A stretch of 34,057 nt of DNA from JBPBQZ01 sp050955105 (GTDB lineage: Bacteria > Pseudomonadota > Gammaproteobacteria > Burkholderiales > Burkholderiaceae). Shown here piece after piece: positions 8,283 to 16,008 of this stretch. The stretch spans positions 1 through 34,057 of the forward strand of contig JBPBQZ010000040.1 of the NCBI GenBank assembly GCA_050955105.1. The letters run 5' to 3'. Each line of letters starts with the position of its first letter. Positions within the stretch are counted from its first letter, which is position 1. The notes beneath the pieces were generated by a model. That model had not been told where the DNA came from, searched no databases, and saw nothing but the letters and a program-made list of their open reading frames with translations. The position numbers were made by a program, and so were the translations under genes.

Positions 8283-8726
8283 ATGACGACGTATAGCTTT
8301 CAAGACTTCTCTCTGACGCTGACTGGACCAGGAGGCGCCATCACTCTCGGCGACGGATCGGGTGCGGCAAAAGAGGGCGCAACCTTCGAATTCATCGAGA
8401 ACACGAATACGATGGTGGTCGGAGCCGACGGCTCCGGCATGAATAGTCTGAATGCAAGCAAAGCAGGAAAGATCACGGTTCGCTTGCTCAAGACCTCGCC
8501 GACTAACGGATTGCTCAGCGCGATGTATAACTTCCAGCGCACCAGCTCGGCAAACTGGGGGCAAAACGTCATGGCTGGATCCGATCTCGTGCGTGGCGAA
8601 CAGTATTCCTGCCAACAGGTATCGTTCTCGAAGTTCCCGAACAACACCTACGCCATGGACGGCAACATCATCGAATGGAATTTCGAGACCGTCTCGATGG
8701 ATGCGGCGCTGGCCTCAGGAATCTAA
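8283..8726 (+). CDS. Tail tube protein (DUF3277-like)
   Basis: A 147-residue beta-rich protein directly after the sheath gene. It begins TTYSFQDFSLTLTGPGG and ends GNIIEWNFETVSMDAALASG, matching the DUF3277 phage proteins that always follow DUF3383 sheaths. It would form the stacked rings of the inner tail tube. GAGAG at 8271-8275 precedes ATG 8283 by seven bases. The sheath and tube genes are separated by only 12 bases. Confidence 0.82.
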   Translation: MTTYSFQDFSLTLTGPGGAITLGDGSGAAKEGATFEFIENTNTMVVGADGSGMNSLNASKAGKITVRLLKTSPTNGLLSAMYNFQRTSSANWGQNVMAGSDLVRGEQYSCQQVSFSKFPNNTYAMDGNIIEWNFETVSMDAALASGI

Positions 8727-8729
8727 GCG

Positions 8730-9134
8730 ATGAGCGAAAAAGTTGAAGTGGGCGGCAATCTCTATCGGATTGGCCGCATGGACGTGCGCAAGCAATTCCA
8801 TGTCGCACGTCGGATCGGCCCAGCCATGCTTGGCTTCCTCGGCGGCAGCATGGTCAAGGGCGCGCAGTTGTCGACGATGATCGGCCCGGTAGTCGACGCG
8901 CTATCGAAAATGAGCGATGAGGATTCCGACTACGTGATCGATCGGTGCCTGGCCGTAGTGGCGCGGGCTCAGAACGGCGGCGAATGGGCGCGCGTGACCG
9001 CCCCCGATGGCGGCCTGATGTTCCAAGACATTGATCTGCCGCAGATGCTCAAGCTGGCTCAAGCCGTTCTTGCGGAGAATCTTCGCGGTTTTTTTCCTAT
9101 CGCGGTTCCGGCTTCGAACCCAGTTCAGGGTTAG
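8730..9134 (+). CDS. Tail assembly chaperone, unshifted (G-type) form
   Basis: A 134-residue protein between tail tube and tape measure, where lambda-G-type chaperones lie. It is mostly helical: VRKQFHVARRIGP, then MSDEDSDYVIDRCLAVVARA. Near its end is a run of seven T at 9089-9095, read as GGT TTT TTT, which is an ideal T TTT TTT slippery heptamer. A -1 shift there skips the stop at 9132-9134 and fuses the protein to the downstream frame. In contractile and siphophage tails the two products coat the tape measure protein during assembly and are absent from the mature virion. The start at 8730 lies three bases after the tube stop. Confidence 0.82.
   Translation: MSEKVEVGGNLYRIGRMDVRKQFHVARRIGPAMLGFLGGSMVKGAQLSTMIGPVVDALSKMSDEDSDYVIDRCLAVVARAQNGGEWARVTAPDGGLMFQDIDLPQMLKLAQAVLAENLRGFFPIAVPASNPVQG
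9089..9095 (+). promoter_or_regulatory. -1 ribosomal frameshift slippery site
   Basis: T TTT TTT in the register of the chaperone gene (GGT TTT TTT). After a -1 shift the next codon starts at 9095 and the frame stays open to 9328. The site lies 37 bases before the unshifted stop, the usual arrangement in tail chaperone genes. Confidence 0.75.
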
Positions 9135-9328
9135 GCATCGATCTGTTGCGCCTGCCGGATGGTGAGGACTGGCTCATGCGGCCGGTAATCGAGGGGCTCT
9201 GTAAATATGAATCGCTGAAAGACGGCACACTGGATCTCGAAGATTTCATGCGAATGAACGATGCGCTGAATGTTCGCGATGAGAACAATATGCGGCTGCA
9301 GGAAGCGGCAAAACGGGAGCGTTCATGA
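9095..9328 (+). CDS. Frameshift extension of the tail assembly chaperone (T part)
   Basis: This segment is open in the -1 frame from the slippery heptamer to TGA 9326-9328. It adds 77 residues, giving a fusion of about 199 residues with the upstream chaperone. The first residues are SYRGSGFEPSSGLGIDLLRL, followed by PDGEDWLMRPVIEGLCKYES and a charged helix ending AAKRERS. The segment has no convincing start codon and ribosome binding site of its own; the only early option is TTG 9146. The stop overlaps the tape measure ATG. In this family the longer form recruits the tape measure protein and the shorter one polymerises along it. Confidence 0.72.
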   Translation, partial: SYRGSGFEPSSGLGIDLLRLPDGEDWLMRPVIEGLCKYESLKDGTLDLEDFMRMNDALNVRDENNMRLQEAAKRERS

Positions 9329-11043
9329 ACGACGACGTCATGCGCGAATTTCTCGTTAGCCTCGGCTTCCGAGTTGACGAAATCGGTATGAAGAAGTTTT
9401 CCGATTCCGTCGAGAAGGTCACGAAGGGCGTCATGCAGGCCGGCTTGGCGGTGGCCGCCACGGCGACCGGCATCATTGCTGGCGTAGCCGTCATTTCTTC
9501 GCAGATGGAGAAGCTGTACTACGCGAGCCAGCGTACCGGCGAGACCGTAGGCAACCTAATGGCGCTTCGGTACGCTGCCGGGCAAATTGGGCTTACCGCC
9601 GACCAAGCGCAGGGCGCATTGGAAGGGTTCGCGCGGACGCTGCGTTTAAATCCGGGCACGAACAACCTGCTTTCATCGCTGGGCGTGCAAGGCAACAGTC
9701 CAGAGGAAAAATTCAATAGCTTCATCGCGAAAGCGGCAGAAATGAAGCCGTATGTTGCGGCGGCCTATGCGTCACTGTTCGGTATTGATCCCGATACGCT
9801 GCTGATGCTCGAGCAGGGACAGGCTCAGCGCCTGGCTCAAGAGGAGGCATATAAAAAGCGACTTGCCTCGTTCGGAATCGACCCAGAGCAAGCGGCGTCC
9901 GACGGGAAGGATTTCGATAATTCGATTCGCGAAGTCAAGGATGACTTCCAGGACTTATGGATCGTCATTGAATCGAAGTTGACGCCAGTTTTAACGCCGC
10001 TCATAAACAAATTTACCGAATGGTCTGAGACTCATGCTGGAGACGTTGCGCAATCCATAGCGGATGCCGTACAACATCTCGCCGACTGGATTAACAGCGT
10101 CAACTGGACTAAAGCCGGAAAGGACATTAATGATGTCGTTTCATCGCTGGGCGGAGCGAGGGGCATATTGCTGGGGATCGCCGGCATAAAGCTCGCTAGC
10201 ATTATCGCTGGGGTGGGCGGTCTCGCGGGCGTTATGACGAACCTAGCAGGAGCGCTTGCCCTGGTCGCGGGATACAAGATTGGCGAGTTCTTCCGCGATG
10301 GCGTTGACAAAGATGTCAAGGCGCTCAGCGGCGGAAAATATTGGTCCCTGCATGATTTTGTCACTGGCACAGATCGTACAAAGCTAGCCGCAACGGGTGG
10401 TTATACGCAAGAGGAGTTGGATAGTCTTAAAGACAGTGGCGGCGCGCGGCTAACTCCTCCACGCGGCAACGATAAATCGAATGTCGATGCGCCTGCTTTA
10501 TTTTCAAAGCTGGAGGCCCAGTTTTCGCTACCAACTGGAATTCTGGACAAAGAATGGGACATAGAATCAGGCCGCGGCAAGAACATGCTGTCGCCGAAGG
10601 GGGCTCGCGGGCACTTTGGATTCATGGATGCGACGGCCAAGCAATACGGGCTGGCTGACCCAGACAATCTGGCGGAATCGGCCCGGGCCGCTGCACACGT
10701 ATTGCACGATCTGATGGATAAGTTCGGCGGCGACGTCAGTAAGGCCCTTGCTGCCTACAACTGGGGCGAGGGAAATCTCGGCAAAGACATCGCCAGATAC
10801 GGCGACGACTGGCGCAATCACCTTCCGCTAGAGACCGCGAATTACATTCAAAAAGTGGCCGGTAGCTCGGGCACGCGTCTCGGTGCCAGCGGAGCAAGTA
10901 CAAGGTCGATGACGCTGACCCAAACGACGCAAATCCATGTCACCGGATCGGCGGACCCGCAAGGAACTGCGCGCACCATAGGCGGCGAACAGGATCGTGT
11001 GAATGGCGATCTGGTGCGTAACTTCAGAGGGGCATTTTCGTGA
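9325..11043 (+). CDS. Tape measure protein with lytic transglycosylase domain
   Basis: A 572-residue protein following the chaperones with an ATGA overlap. Residues 1-60 contain GFRVDEIGMKKFSDSVEKV, typical of tape measure N-termini, and hydrophobic segments occur at about 36-60 and 278-320. Residues 393-515 form an SLT (GH23-like) transglycosylase domain with catalytic Glu414 in IESG, then GARGHFGFM, AAYNWGEG and LETANYIQKV. The protein spans the tail lumen and sets tail length; the C-terminal enzyme would cut peptidoglycan during DNA entry. At 572 residues it predicts a short tail, roughly 80-90 nm by the usual rule of about 0.15 nm per residue. Confidence 0.87.
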   Translation: MNDDVMREFLVSLGFRVDEIGMKKFSDSVEKVTKGVMQAGLAVAATATGIIAGVAVISSQMEKLYYASQRTGETVGNLMALRYAAGQIGLTADQAQGALEGFARTLRLNPGTNNLLSSLGVQGNSPEEKFNSFIAKAAEMKPYVAAAYASLFGIDPDTLLMLEQGQAQRLAQEEAYKKRLASFGIDPEQAASDGKDFDNSIREVKDDFQDLWIVIESKLTPVLTPLINKFTEWSETHAGDVAQSIADAVQHLADWINSVNWTKAGKDINDVVSSLGGARGILLGIAGIKLASIIAGVGGLAGVMTNLAGALALVAGYKIGEFFRDGVDKDVKALSGGKYWSLHDFVTGTDRTKLAATGGYTQEELDSLKDSGGARLTPPRGNDKSNVDAPALFSKLEAQFSLPTGILDKEWDIESGRGKNMLSPKGARGHFGFMDATAKQYGLADPDNLAESARAAAHVLHDLMDKFGGDVSKALAAYNWGEGNLGKDIARYGDDWRNHLPLETANYIQKVAGSSGTRLGASGASTRSMTLTQTTQIHVTGSADPQGTARTIGGEQDRVNGDLVRNFRGAFS

Positions 11044-11732
11044 CAGTGCTTGGAAATGCAGCCGCAGTCGGACAGTTAGCGCTGCAGTTGCTGGTGATCA
11101 AGCCTAAGCGCGGGCTGTTTACCACGGCGAACAGCACGAAAATCACCCAGATCATCAAGCAGGTGACGATCGAAGAAGTCCACTCCGACGAGATGGAAAT
11201 AACTGAGCACCCGGTTGAACAAGGAGTGTCGGTAGCAGACCACGCCTTTGCGAGGCCAGCTGAGGTTGTCATAACGGCGGGTTGGTCCAACAGCCCGAAC
11301 AATTCTGGCGTGCTTAACCAGATACTCGGCGCCGCTGCAAATACTAGCGGGGCATTGAAGGCAGTGATCGGCGCCGCCGAGTTCGTTGGCGGTATCGCCG
11401 CGGCAATCAGCCCTGGCCCTTCAACCGTCTTCACGACGTACAACGCTGTGCTGGCTTTGTACCAGCAACGCCTGCTTTTCGACATCTACACCGGAAAGCG
11501 CGCCTATAAAAATATGATCATCAAGTCTTTGGCGACCACCACAGATCAGAAAACAGAAGAAAGCTTGATCTTGAGAATCACTTGCCGGCAAATCCTGATG
11601 GCAACAACGCAGACAGTGACGGTGCCAGATTCGTCGGTAATGGCAAATCCTTCTCAGAACTCTGCGATTGTGAACAAGGGCGTGCAGTCAGCATTGCCTT
11701 CGCCGACCTATAACGTGAATGCAGCCCCATGA
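11040..11732 (+). CDS. Dit-like baseplate protein
   Basis: A 230-residue protein starting at GTG 11040, which overlaps the tape measure stop as GTGA. The motif TIEEVHSDEMEITEHPVEQG followed by VSVADHAFARPAEVVITAGW is the conserved N-terminal region of Dit-like proteins in myophages of this type. The domain is interrupted by an Ala/Gly-rich hydrophobic stretch (residues about 90-130), and the C-terminal half resumes with TGKRAYKNMIIKSLATTTD. It would form the ring linking the tail tube to the baseplate hub. The C-terminal 35 residues are low in structure. Confidence 0.75.
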   Translation: MTVLGNAAAVGQLALQLLVIKPKRGLFTTANSTKITQIIKQVTIEEVHSDEMEITEHPVEQGVSVADHAFARPAEVVITAGWSNSPNNSGVLNQILGAAANTSGALKAVIGAAEFVGGIAAAISPGPSTVFTTYNAVLALYQQRLLFDIYTGKRAYKNMIIKSLATTTDQKTEESLILRITCRQILMATTQTVTVPDSSVMANPSQNSAIVNKGVQSALPSPTYNVNAAP

Positions 11733-12037
11733 CGGCATACGAAATACCGCTTACGCCGGAGCCTCAAACGTTCGGTATTTCGATAGCCGGCGTCACATAC
11801 ACGTTCACCGTCATTTGGAACGCGGCCAACGTATCGTGGATCCTCGACATTGCTGATGCCAGCGGGAATCCGATTCTATCTGGCATCCCTATGGTGACCG
11901 GGGCTGACTTGCTCGAGCAGTTCGCGCATTTGAACTTTGGCTTTCAATTGATTTGTCAAACTGACAATGCGCCCAGTGTTGTGCCGACGTTTGCTGATCT
12001 CGGGATCACAGGTCATCTGTATGCGATAACGCCATGA
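11729..12037 (+). CDS. Baseplate plug protein (Pam3 gp18-like)
   Basis: A 102-residue beta-rich protein with the start PLTPEPQTFGISIAGVTYTF and the later segment ILDIADASGNPILSGIPMVTG. This is the pattern of the small plug domain proteins found between the Dit-like and hub genes. It overlaps both neighbours by ATGA, indicating coupled translation with the hub. In the Pam3 baseplate such a protein plugs the tube. The call is from pattern and position. Confidence 0.72.
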   Translation: MTAYEIPLTPEPQTFGISIAGVTYTFTVIWNAANVSWILDIADASGNPILSGIPMVTGADLLEQFAHLNFGFQLICQTDNAPSVVPTFADLGITGHLYAITP

Positions 12038-12990
12038 GCAACCAGTTTGGCCGAAAAGCTTCCTTGATCGTTAGCGATGGGACGGTTGGGCTTGATCTCT
12101 CAGGACTTCGCTTTAAGTTCAAAACACGAAACGCTGATGAGCAGTCGCCGAACACGATGTACGTTCGAGTCTATAACCTGATGTCGACCACCGTCGCCAA
12201 GATTGGCGTCGAGTTTAAGACCATTACGTTGCAGGCCGGATATGAGAATGGCAACTTCGGGATCATTTTCCAGGGATCGATCAAGCAGACAGAAACAGGC
12301 CGGGAGAGGAACGTCGACTCGTACGTCGACATCTGGGCGGCAGACGGGGATGATTGGTACAACTTCGCGGTAGTCAGCCAATCCATTGCCGCTGGACAGA
12401 CCCCGAGTCAGGTGATTTCGGCGATCGTAAATGAGGCCCCAGTCACTGGTATTGATTCGATCAAATTCGCGGATGATGCGACTGGGTTGATTGACGGAGC
12501 CGGCGCCGGAGTTGCGCAAGCGCTGTCGCGCGGTAAGGTGAAGTTCGGCATGGCGCGCGACTATGCCAAAGACTGGGCAAACAAATACGGTTACCGCTGG
12601 TCCATTCAGAACGGCCAATTCGTAGTTGTTCCAGTAACTGGTTACCGGCCGGGCGAGGCCGTCGTCCTGTCCTCAACGACTGGACTAATCGGTATCCCGA
12701 AGGCTACCGCAGACGGCGTGAGCGCACGCGCGCTCCTTAACCCGCTGATTCGGATTGGATGCTTGGTTCAGATTGCCCAATCCGACATCAACCAGATTAC
12801 GACTCAGCAGCAAGGTCTGACCTACTCGGCCGCCGTCGCGACGGTGACGACGGCGGCTGGCTTCTACCGCGTCTTGGTTTCCGAGTTTGAGGGCGATACC
12901 CGCGGCCAGGAATGGTATGTAGATTTGACGTGTTTGAGCGTCGACTTATCGTCGGGAAATCAATTCACTGCGGTGCTTTCTAATGGCTAA
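12034..12990 (+). CDS. Baseplate hub protein (gp27 / gpD-like)
   Basis: A 318-residue protein with an N-terminal beta barrel region (FGRKASLIVSDGTVGLDLSG, LRFKFKTRNADEQSPNT, VRVYNL) and a middle portion containing QTPSQVISAIV and WANKYGYRWSIQNGQFVVVP. This is the layout of phage hub proteins related to T4 gp27, which connect tail tube, spike and wedges. Its last four codons overlap the 3' end of the reverse-strand gene at 12980-13453. In related phages the spike gene follows directly; here it is displaced about 490 bases by that inserted gene. Confidence 0.8.
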   Translation: MSNQFGRKASLIVSDGTVGLDLSGLRFKFKTRNADEQSPNTMYVRVYNLMSTTVAKIGVEFKTITLQAGYENGNFGIIFQGSIKQTETGRERNVDSYVDIWAADGDDWYNFAVVSQSIAAGQTPSQVISAIVNEAPVTGIDSIKFADDATGLIDGAGAGVAQALSRGKVKFGMARDYAKDWANKYGYRWSIQNGQFVVVPVTGYRPGEAVVLSSTTGLIGIPKATADGVSARALLNPLIRIGCLVQIAQSDINQITTQQQGLTYSAAVATVTTAAGFYRVLVSEFEGDTRGQEWYVDLTCLSVDLSSGNQFTAVLSNG

Positions 12991-13453
12991 CCATCGACGG
13001 CATAGTGACGCCGGAGAAGCGTTTTCCATTTGAAAGTGTGCCAGAAACGACTGGCACGATGTCTCCGGCCTCGACTGCGAGAGGCGTGCCAGGCGGCACA
13101 ATTAGGCAACCATAATCCGCGGGATCTGGCTCGGCTCCTTCATCGTAACCATTCACGAGAGCGGCCTGTCGTCGTAATTCCGGAGGAAGCGATGCCCTGG
13201 CGTGCCGCGCCATGTTGATTTCGCCGTAGAGCCAGGAAGACAAATTCATGGACGGGCAAACGACCGCGCCGTCGACGAGGTCCATGCCCTTTGCGGTAGG
13301 GCCGGCGTCAGGAACCGTTTTGAGAAAAGTTACCTGACTAGGGCTCAGCGAAGTCCCTGACATTGCAGCTCCCGTGAAGCCTCCTTGCGCAAACGCGCCC
13401 GTCCACGGAGCGTTGAGCGAGACCAGAAGGAGCGCGATTGCCATCTTTCTCAT
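12980..13453 (-). CDS. Secreted protein of unknown function, inserted reverse-strand gene (moron)
   Basis: The only reverse-strand gene in the virion operon, encoding 157 residues. The N-terminus MRKMAIALLLVSLNAPWTGA is a clear Sec signal peptide, with probable cleavage after AFA at residue 22. The mature protein has two cysteines (about residues 66 and 116, in VVCPSM and YGCLIVPPG), which could form a disulfide in the periplasm. GAGGAA lies seven bases upstream of the start, supporting ATG 13453. No family is recognised. Orientation, position between hub and spike, and the export signal fit a moron expressed by the lysogen, for example affecting the envelope or superinfection. No convincing separate promoter is seen. 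Confidence 0.75.
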   Translation of the reverse strand: MRKMAIALLLVSLNAPWTGAFAQGGFTGAAMSGTSLSPSQVTFLKTVPDAGPTAKGMDLVDGAVVCPSMNLSSWLYGEINMARHARASLPPELRRQAALVNGYDEGAEPDPADYGCLIVPPGTPLAVEAGDIVPVVSGTLSNGKRFSGVTMPSMVSH

Positions 13454-13484
13454 CGTTACGTTCCTCTTATATTTCTGGAAAATC

Positions 13485-14228
13485 GTGGATCAAAGAGAGC
13501 GCCTGGATTCTTTCCCCGAGGCACTGATCGCCGCGCTCGACGGCCGGCAAGCCAACATTTGGACCACGTTACCCGGCATCATTGAACAGGTAAATGACAA
13601 CGCCACGGTCGTCGTCCAGCCGGCTATTAAAGCACAGGTGATTTCTCCCGACGGAACCACGAAATGGGTCGCGCTTCCGCTCTTGCTGGATTGCCCAGTC
13701 GTTTATCAGCGCGGAGGCGGATGCACCTTCACCTTTCCTATTGCGAAGGGCGATGAATGCATAGTGTCGTTTTCTGCTCGGTGTATCGATGCATGGTGGT
13801 CATCGGGCGGCGTACAAGTGCAATCCGAGTTTCGGATGCACGACCTATCGGATGGGTTTGCGACCGTTGGTCCATTCTCACAGGCGACGGTCATCGCTAA
13901 CATCAGTTCCGTAAGCGCGCAGCTACGCAGTAACGATGGCCTAACCTATATCGATCTGAATCCCACGTCGCAGAAAGTGACGATCGTGGCGCCGGGCGGT
14001 TTTGATGTAGTTGCGCCTCTCTCGACGTTTAGCGCAGCCGTGATGATCGGCGGGCTACTTACCTGGGTCGCAGGAATGGTTGGCAGTATCGGTAGTGGGG
14101 TGGCCTCAACGATCACTGGGGTGGTCAATTTCATCGGACAAGTGTCGGCCAACGGAAAGCGCATCGACGACACGCATACGCACAACGGCGTGCAGTCTGG
14201 CGGCGACAATAGCGGCGCGGTGAACTGA
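13485..14228 (+). CDS. Gp138-type membrane-puncturing spike / baseplate protein V
   Basis: A 247-residue protein. I start it at GTG 13485 (VDQRERLDSFPEALIAALDG), which matches the usual N-terminus of Gp138/gpV-like spikes. The frame is open upstream, but that part overlaps the reverse-strand signal-peptide gene and is likely non-coding. An OB-fold region (TLPGIIEQVNDNATVVVQPA, then FPIAKGDECIVSFSARCIDA) is followed by a beta-helical part and a C-terminal tip with THTHNG, the His-x-His motif that binds iron in spike tips. The spike pierces the outer membrane at contraction. GGAA at 13477-13480 is a weak ribosome binding site. Confidence 0.84.
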   Translation: MDQRERLDSFPEALIAALDGRQANIWTTLPGIIEQVNDNATVVVQPAIKAQVISPDGTTKWVALPLLLDCPVVYQRGGGCTFTFPIAKGDECIVSFSARCIDAWWSSGGVQVQSEFRMHDLSDGFATVGPFSQATVIANISSVSAQLRSNDGLTYIDLNPTSQKVTIVAPGGFDVVAPLSTFSAAVMIGGLLTWVAGMVGSIGSGVASTITGVVNFIGQVSANGKRIDDTHTHNGVQSGGDNSGAVN

Positions 14229-14229
14229 C

Positions 14230-14580
14230 ATGCGATACCGAACTCTTGACGCAAATGGCGACTATACATTCGGGCAGAACGGCACCAATTTTCTCGTGAA
14301 TTCTCCCGATGCGGTCGGACAGGCTGTGTTGACACGCCTTGGCCTGATCGAGGGCGAATGGTTCTTGGACCAGACGGCCGGAATGCCTTACGACGAGGTC
14401 CTTGGCGCCGGCACAGAAGCAACACGAGACCTGGCCTACCGGACAACCATTTTGGAAACTCAGGGCGTTACGGGCATCTCGGACTATGCGAGTTACCTAA
14501 ACCCGTCGACGCGCGCGTTTATCGTCGCCGCGACGATTGATACGCTCTATGGCAGCACTAACATCTCGACGGGCACCTGA
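14230..14580 (+). CDS. Baseplate wedge protein, gp25 / gpW-like
   Basis: A 116-residue protein of typical family length starting one base after the spike stop. It contains DAVGQAVLTRLGLIEGEWFL, then DEVLGAG, and the TILETQGVTGISDY segment. These are the features of phage proteins equivalent to T4 gp25 or P2 gpW, the wedge component from which sheath assembly begins. The stop overlaps the next start as TGATG. Confidence 0.8.
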   Translation: MRYRTLDANGDYTFGQNGTNFLVNSPDAVGQAVLTRLGLIEGEWFLDQTAGMPYDEVLGAGTEATRDLAYRTTILETQGVTGISDYASYLNPSTRAFIVAATIDTLYGSTNISTGT

Positions 14581-16007
14581 TGGCGACTTACCCTCTGGCG
14601 ACGCTGGCCTGCACCATTGATTCAACGGGTATCTCGGCACCCGCATATGCCGACATTCTTGGCTCGCTGACCGCAAGCTTTCAGTCAATCTACGGCTCTG
14701 ATATCTACGTCGATCCAGACTCGCAAGATGGGCAATGGCTCGCAACCCTGTCGCAGATCATTAACGATGGCAACCAAGCCGATGTGACCGTGTTCGTCGG
14801 CTACTCGCCCACGTACGCGCAAGGAGCGGCGCTCGCTAGCCAAGTCAAGATAAATGGGCTGAGAAAAGATGTTGCAAGCAATAGCACTGCCGTCGTGGAT
14901 GTCGTCGGTCAGGTAGGCACGTCCATTACCAACGGCGTGGTCGAAGACACCTCGGGCAACCTGTGGAATCTGCCGGCCTCCGTGGAAATCCCGATTTCCG
15001 GGACAGTTTCAGTCACGGTTACGGCACAGCAACCAGGCACGATCTCGGCGGCTGCCGATTCAATATCTGAAATCAATACGCCGACGCGCGGCTGGCAGTC
15101 AGTGACGAATCCGCTGGCAGCGGCACCAGGAGCGCCAATCGAGTCGGACGCGGCTTTGCGTCAGCGACAAGCGGCATCAACGTCGCTGCCCGCGCAGACG
15201 CCGTTTCAGACGATCGTCGCAAATGTGGGAGAGATTTCCGGAATTGGACGGTACAAAGGTTATCAAAATGATACCGGATCGCCGGACGCCAATGGCATCC
15301 CGGGGCACTCAATCGCACTGGTTGTTGAGGGCGGAGATGCCACGACTATCGCTCAAACGATTGAGGCAAAGAAGTCTCCCGGTACTGGCACCTACGGCAC
15401 GACGTCGATCGTCGTGCTGGACCCTTCCGGTGTGCCAGTCACCATCAAATTCTTTGTTTTGAGCGAAATCGAGATTTATCTATTAGTGGATATCACGCCT
15501 CAAACGGGCTATGTCTCCACTACCGGGACCGCGCTTATCAAAGCATTGGCCGCTTACATTTCAGCGTTCGGTATCGGCCAAAGTTCTATTTTGAGCAAAC
15601 TAGATAGTCCAGCAAATCTTTCGGGAACTGCTGCGACGAGCACATCGGGGCTGACGCAGGCTCAATTGGAAGCGCTCAGCGACACGTATGACGTGGAGTC
15701 GATCTATCAGGCGCGCGGCGACATGACGGTCATTGGCGGCCCATACGCCGCAGGTGCGACAACGATTAATGTCGCCAATGCGGCTAATTTCGCCAACGGA
15801 CAGGCGATCCAGATCACGCAAAGTGATGGCTCTATGGCCAGCGGGACGGTTACGGGAGTCTCAGGCGCCGCAGTGTCGTTCACGCCTCCCATCGCATCCG
15901 GAAAAACTGTCGTCAACGGCGCTCTCGCATATGTCGCTGGAAATTTGTCCGTCGCGTTTAACGAAGGCGGGAATTGCGCCGTAGCGAATATCACGCTGAC
16001 GTCCTGA
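14580..16007 (+). CDS. Baseplate protein J-like (gp47/gpJ) with C-terminal added domain
   Basis: A 475-residue protein with the N-terminal FQSIYGSDIYVDPDSQDGQW, the middle DSISEINTPTRGWQSVTNP and ESDAALRQRQAAS, all typical of baseplate J (gp47/gp6-like) wedge proteins. The ordinary domain reaches about residue 385 (YDVESIYQARGDMTVIGGPY). Beyond it come about 90 residues with the beta pattern AGATTINVANAANFANGQAI and VTGVSGAAVSFTPPIASG, then NLSVAFNEGGNCAVANITLT. The terminal strand looks like the normal gpJ end, so the extra domain appears to be inserted just before it. Translation is coupled to the gp25-like gene. Confidence 0.82.
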   Translation: MATYPLATLACTIDSTGISAPAYADILGSLTASFQSIYGSDIYVDPDSQDGQWLATLSQIINDGNQADVTVFVGYSPTYAQGAALASQVKINGLRKDVASNSTAVVDVVGQVGTSITNGVVEDTSGNLWNLPASVEIPISGTVSVTVTAQQPGTISAAADSISEINTPTRGWQSVTNPLAAAPGAPIESDAALRQRQAASTSLPAQTPFQTIVANVGEISGIGRYKGYQNDTGSPDANGIPGHSIALVVEGGDATTIAQTIEAKKSPGTGTYGTTSIVVLDPSGVPVTIKFFVLSEIEIYLLVDITPQTGYVSTTGTALIKALAAYISAFGIGQSSILSKLDSPANLSGTAATSTSGLTQAQLEALSDTYDVESIYQARGDMTVIGGPYAAGATTINVANAANFANGQAIQITQSDGSMASGTVTGVSGAAVSFTPPIASGKTVVNGALAYVAGNLSVAFNEGGNCAVANITLTS

Positions 16008-16008
16008 C

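Noticed and set aside
13374..13484. N-terminal extension of the spike protein with a hydrophobic segment
   Set aside because: The hydrophobic stretch is the complement of the reverse-strand signal peptide. Spike homologues begin at the position of GTG 13485.
13466..13490. TTGATC-16-TATAAG promoter-like pair for the reverse-strand secreted protein
   Set aside because: The -10 would overlap the ribosome binding site and leave a leader of about six bases, so both cannot work as drawn.
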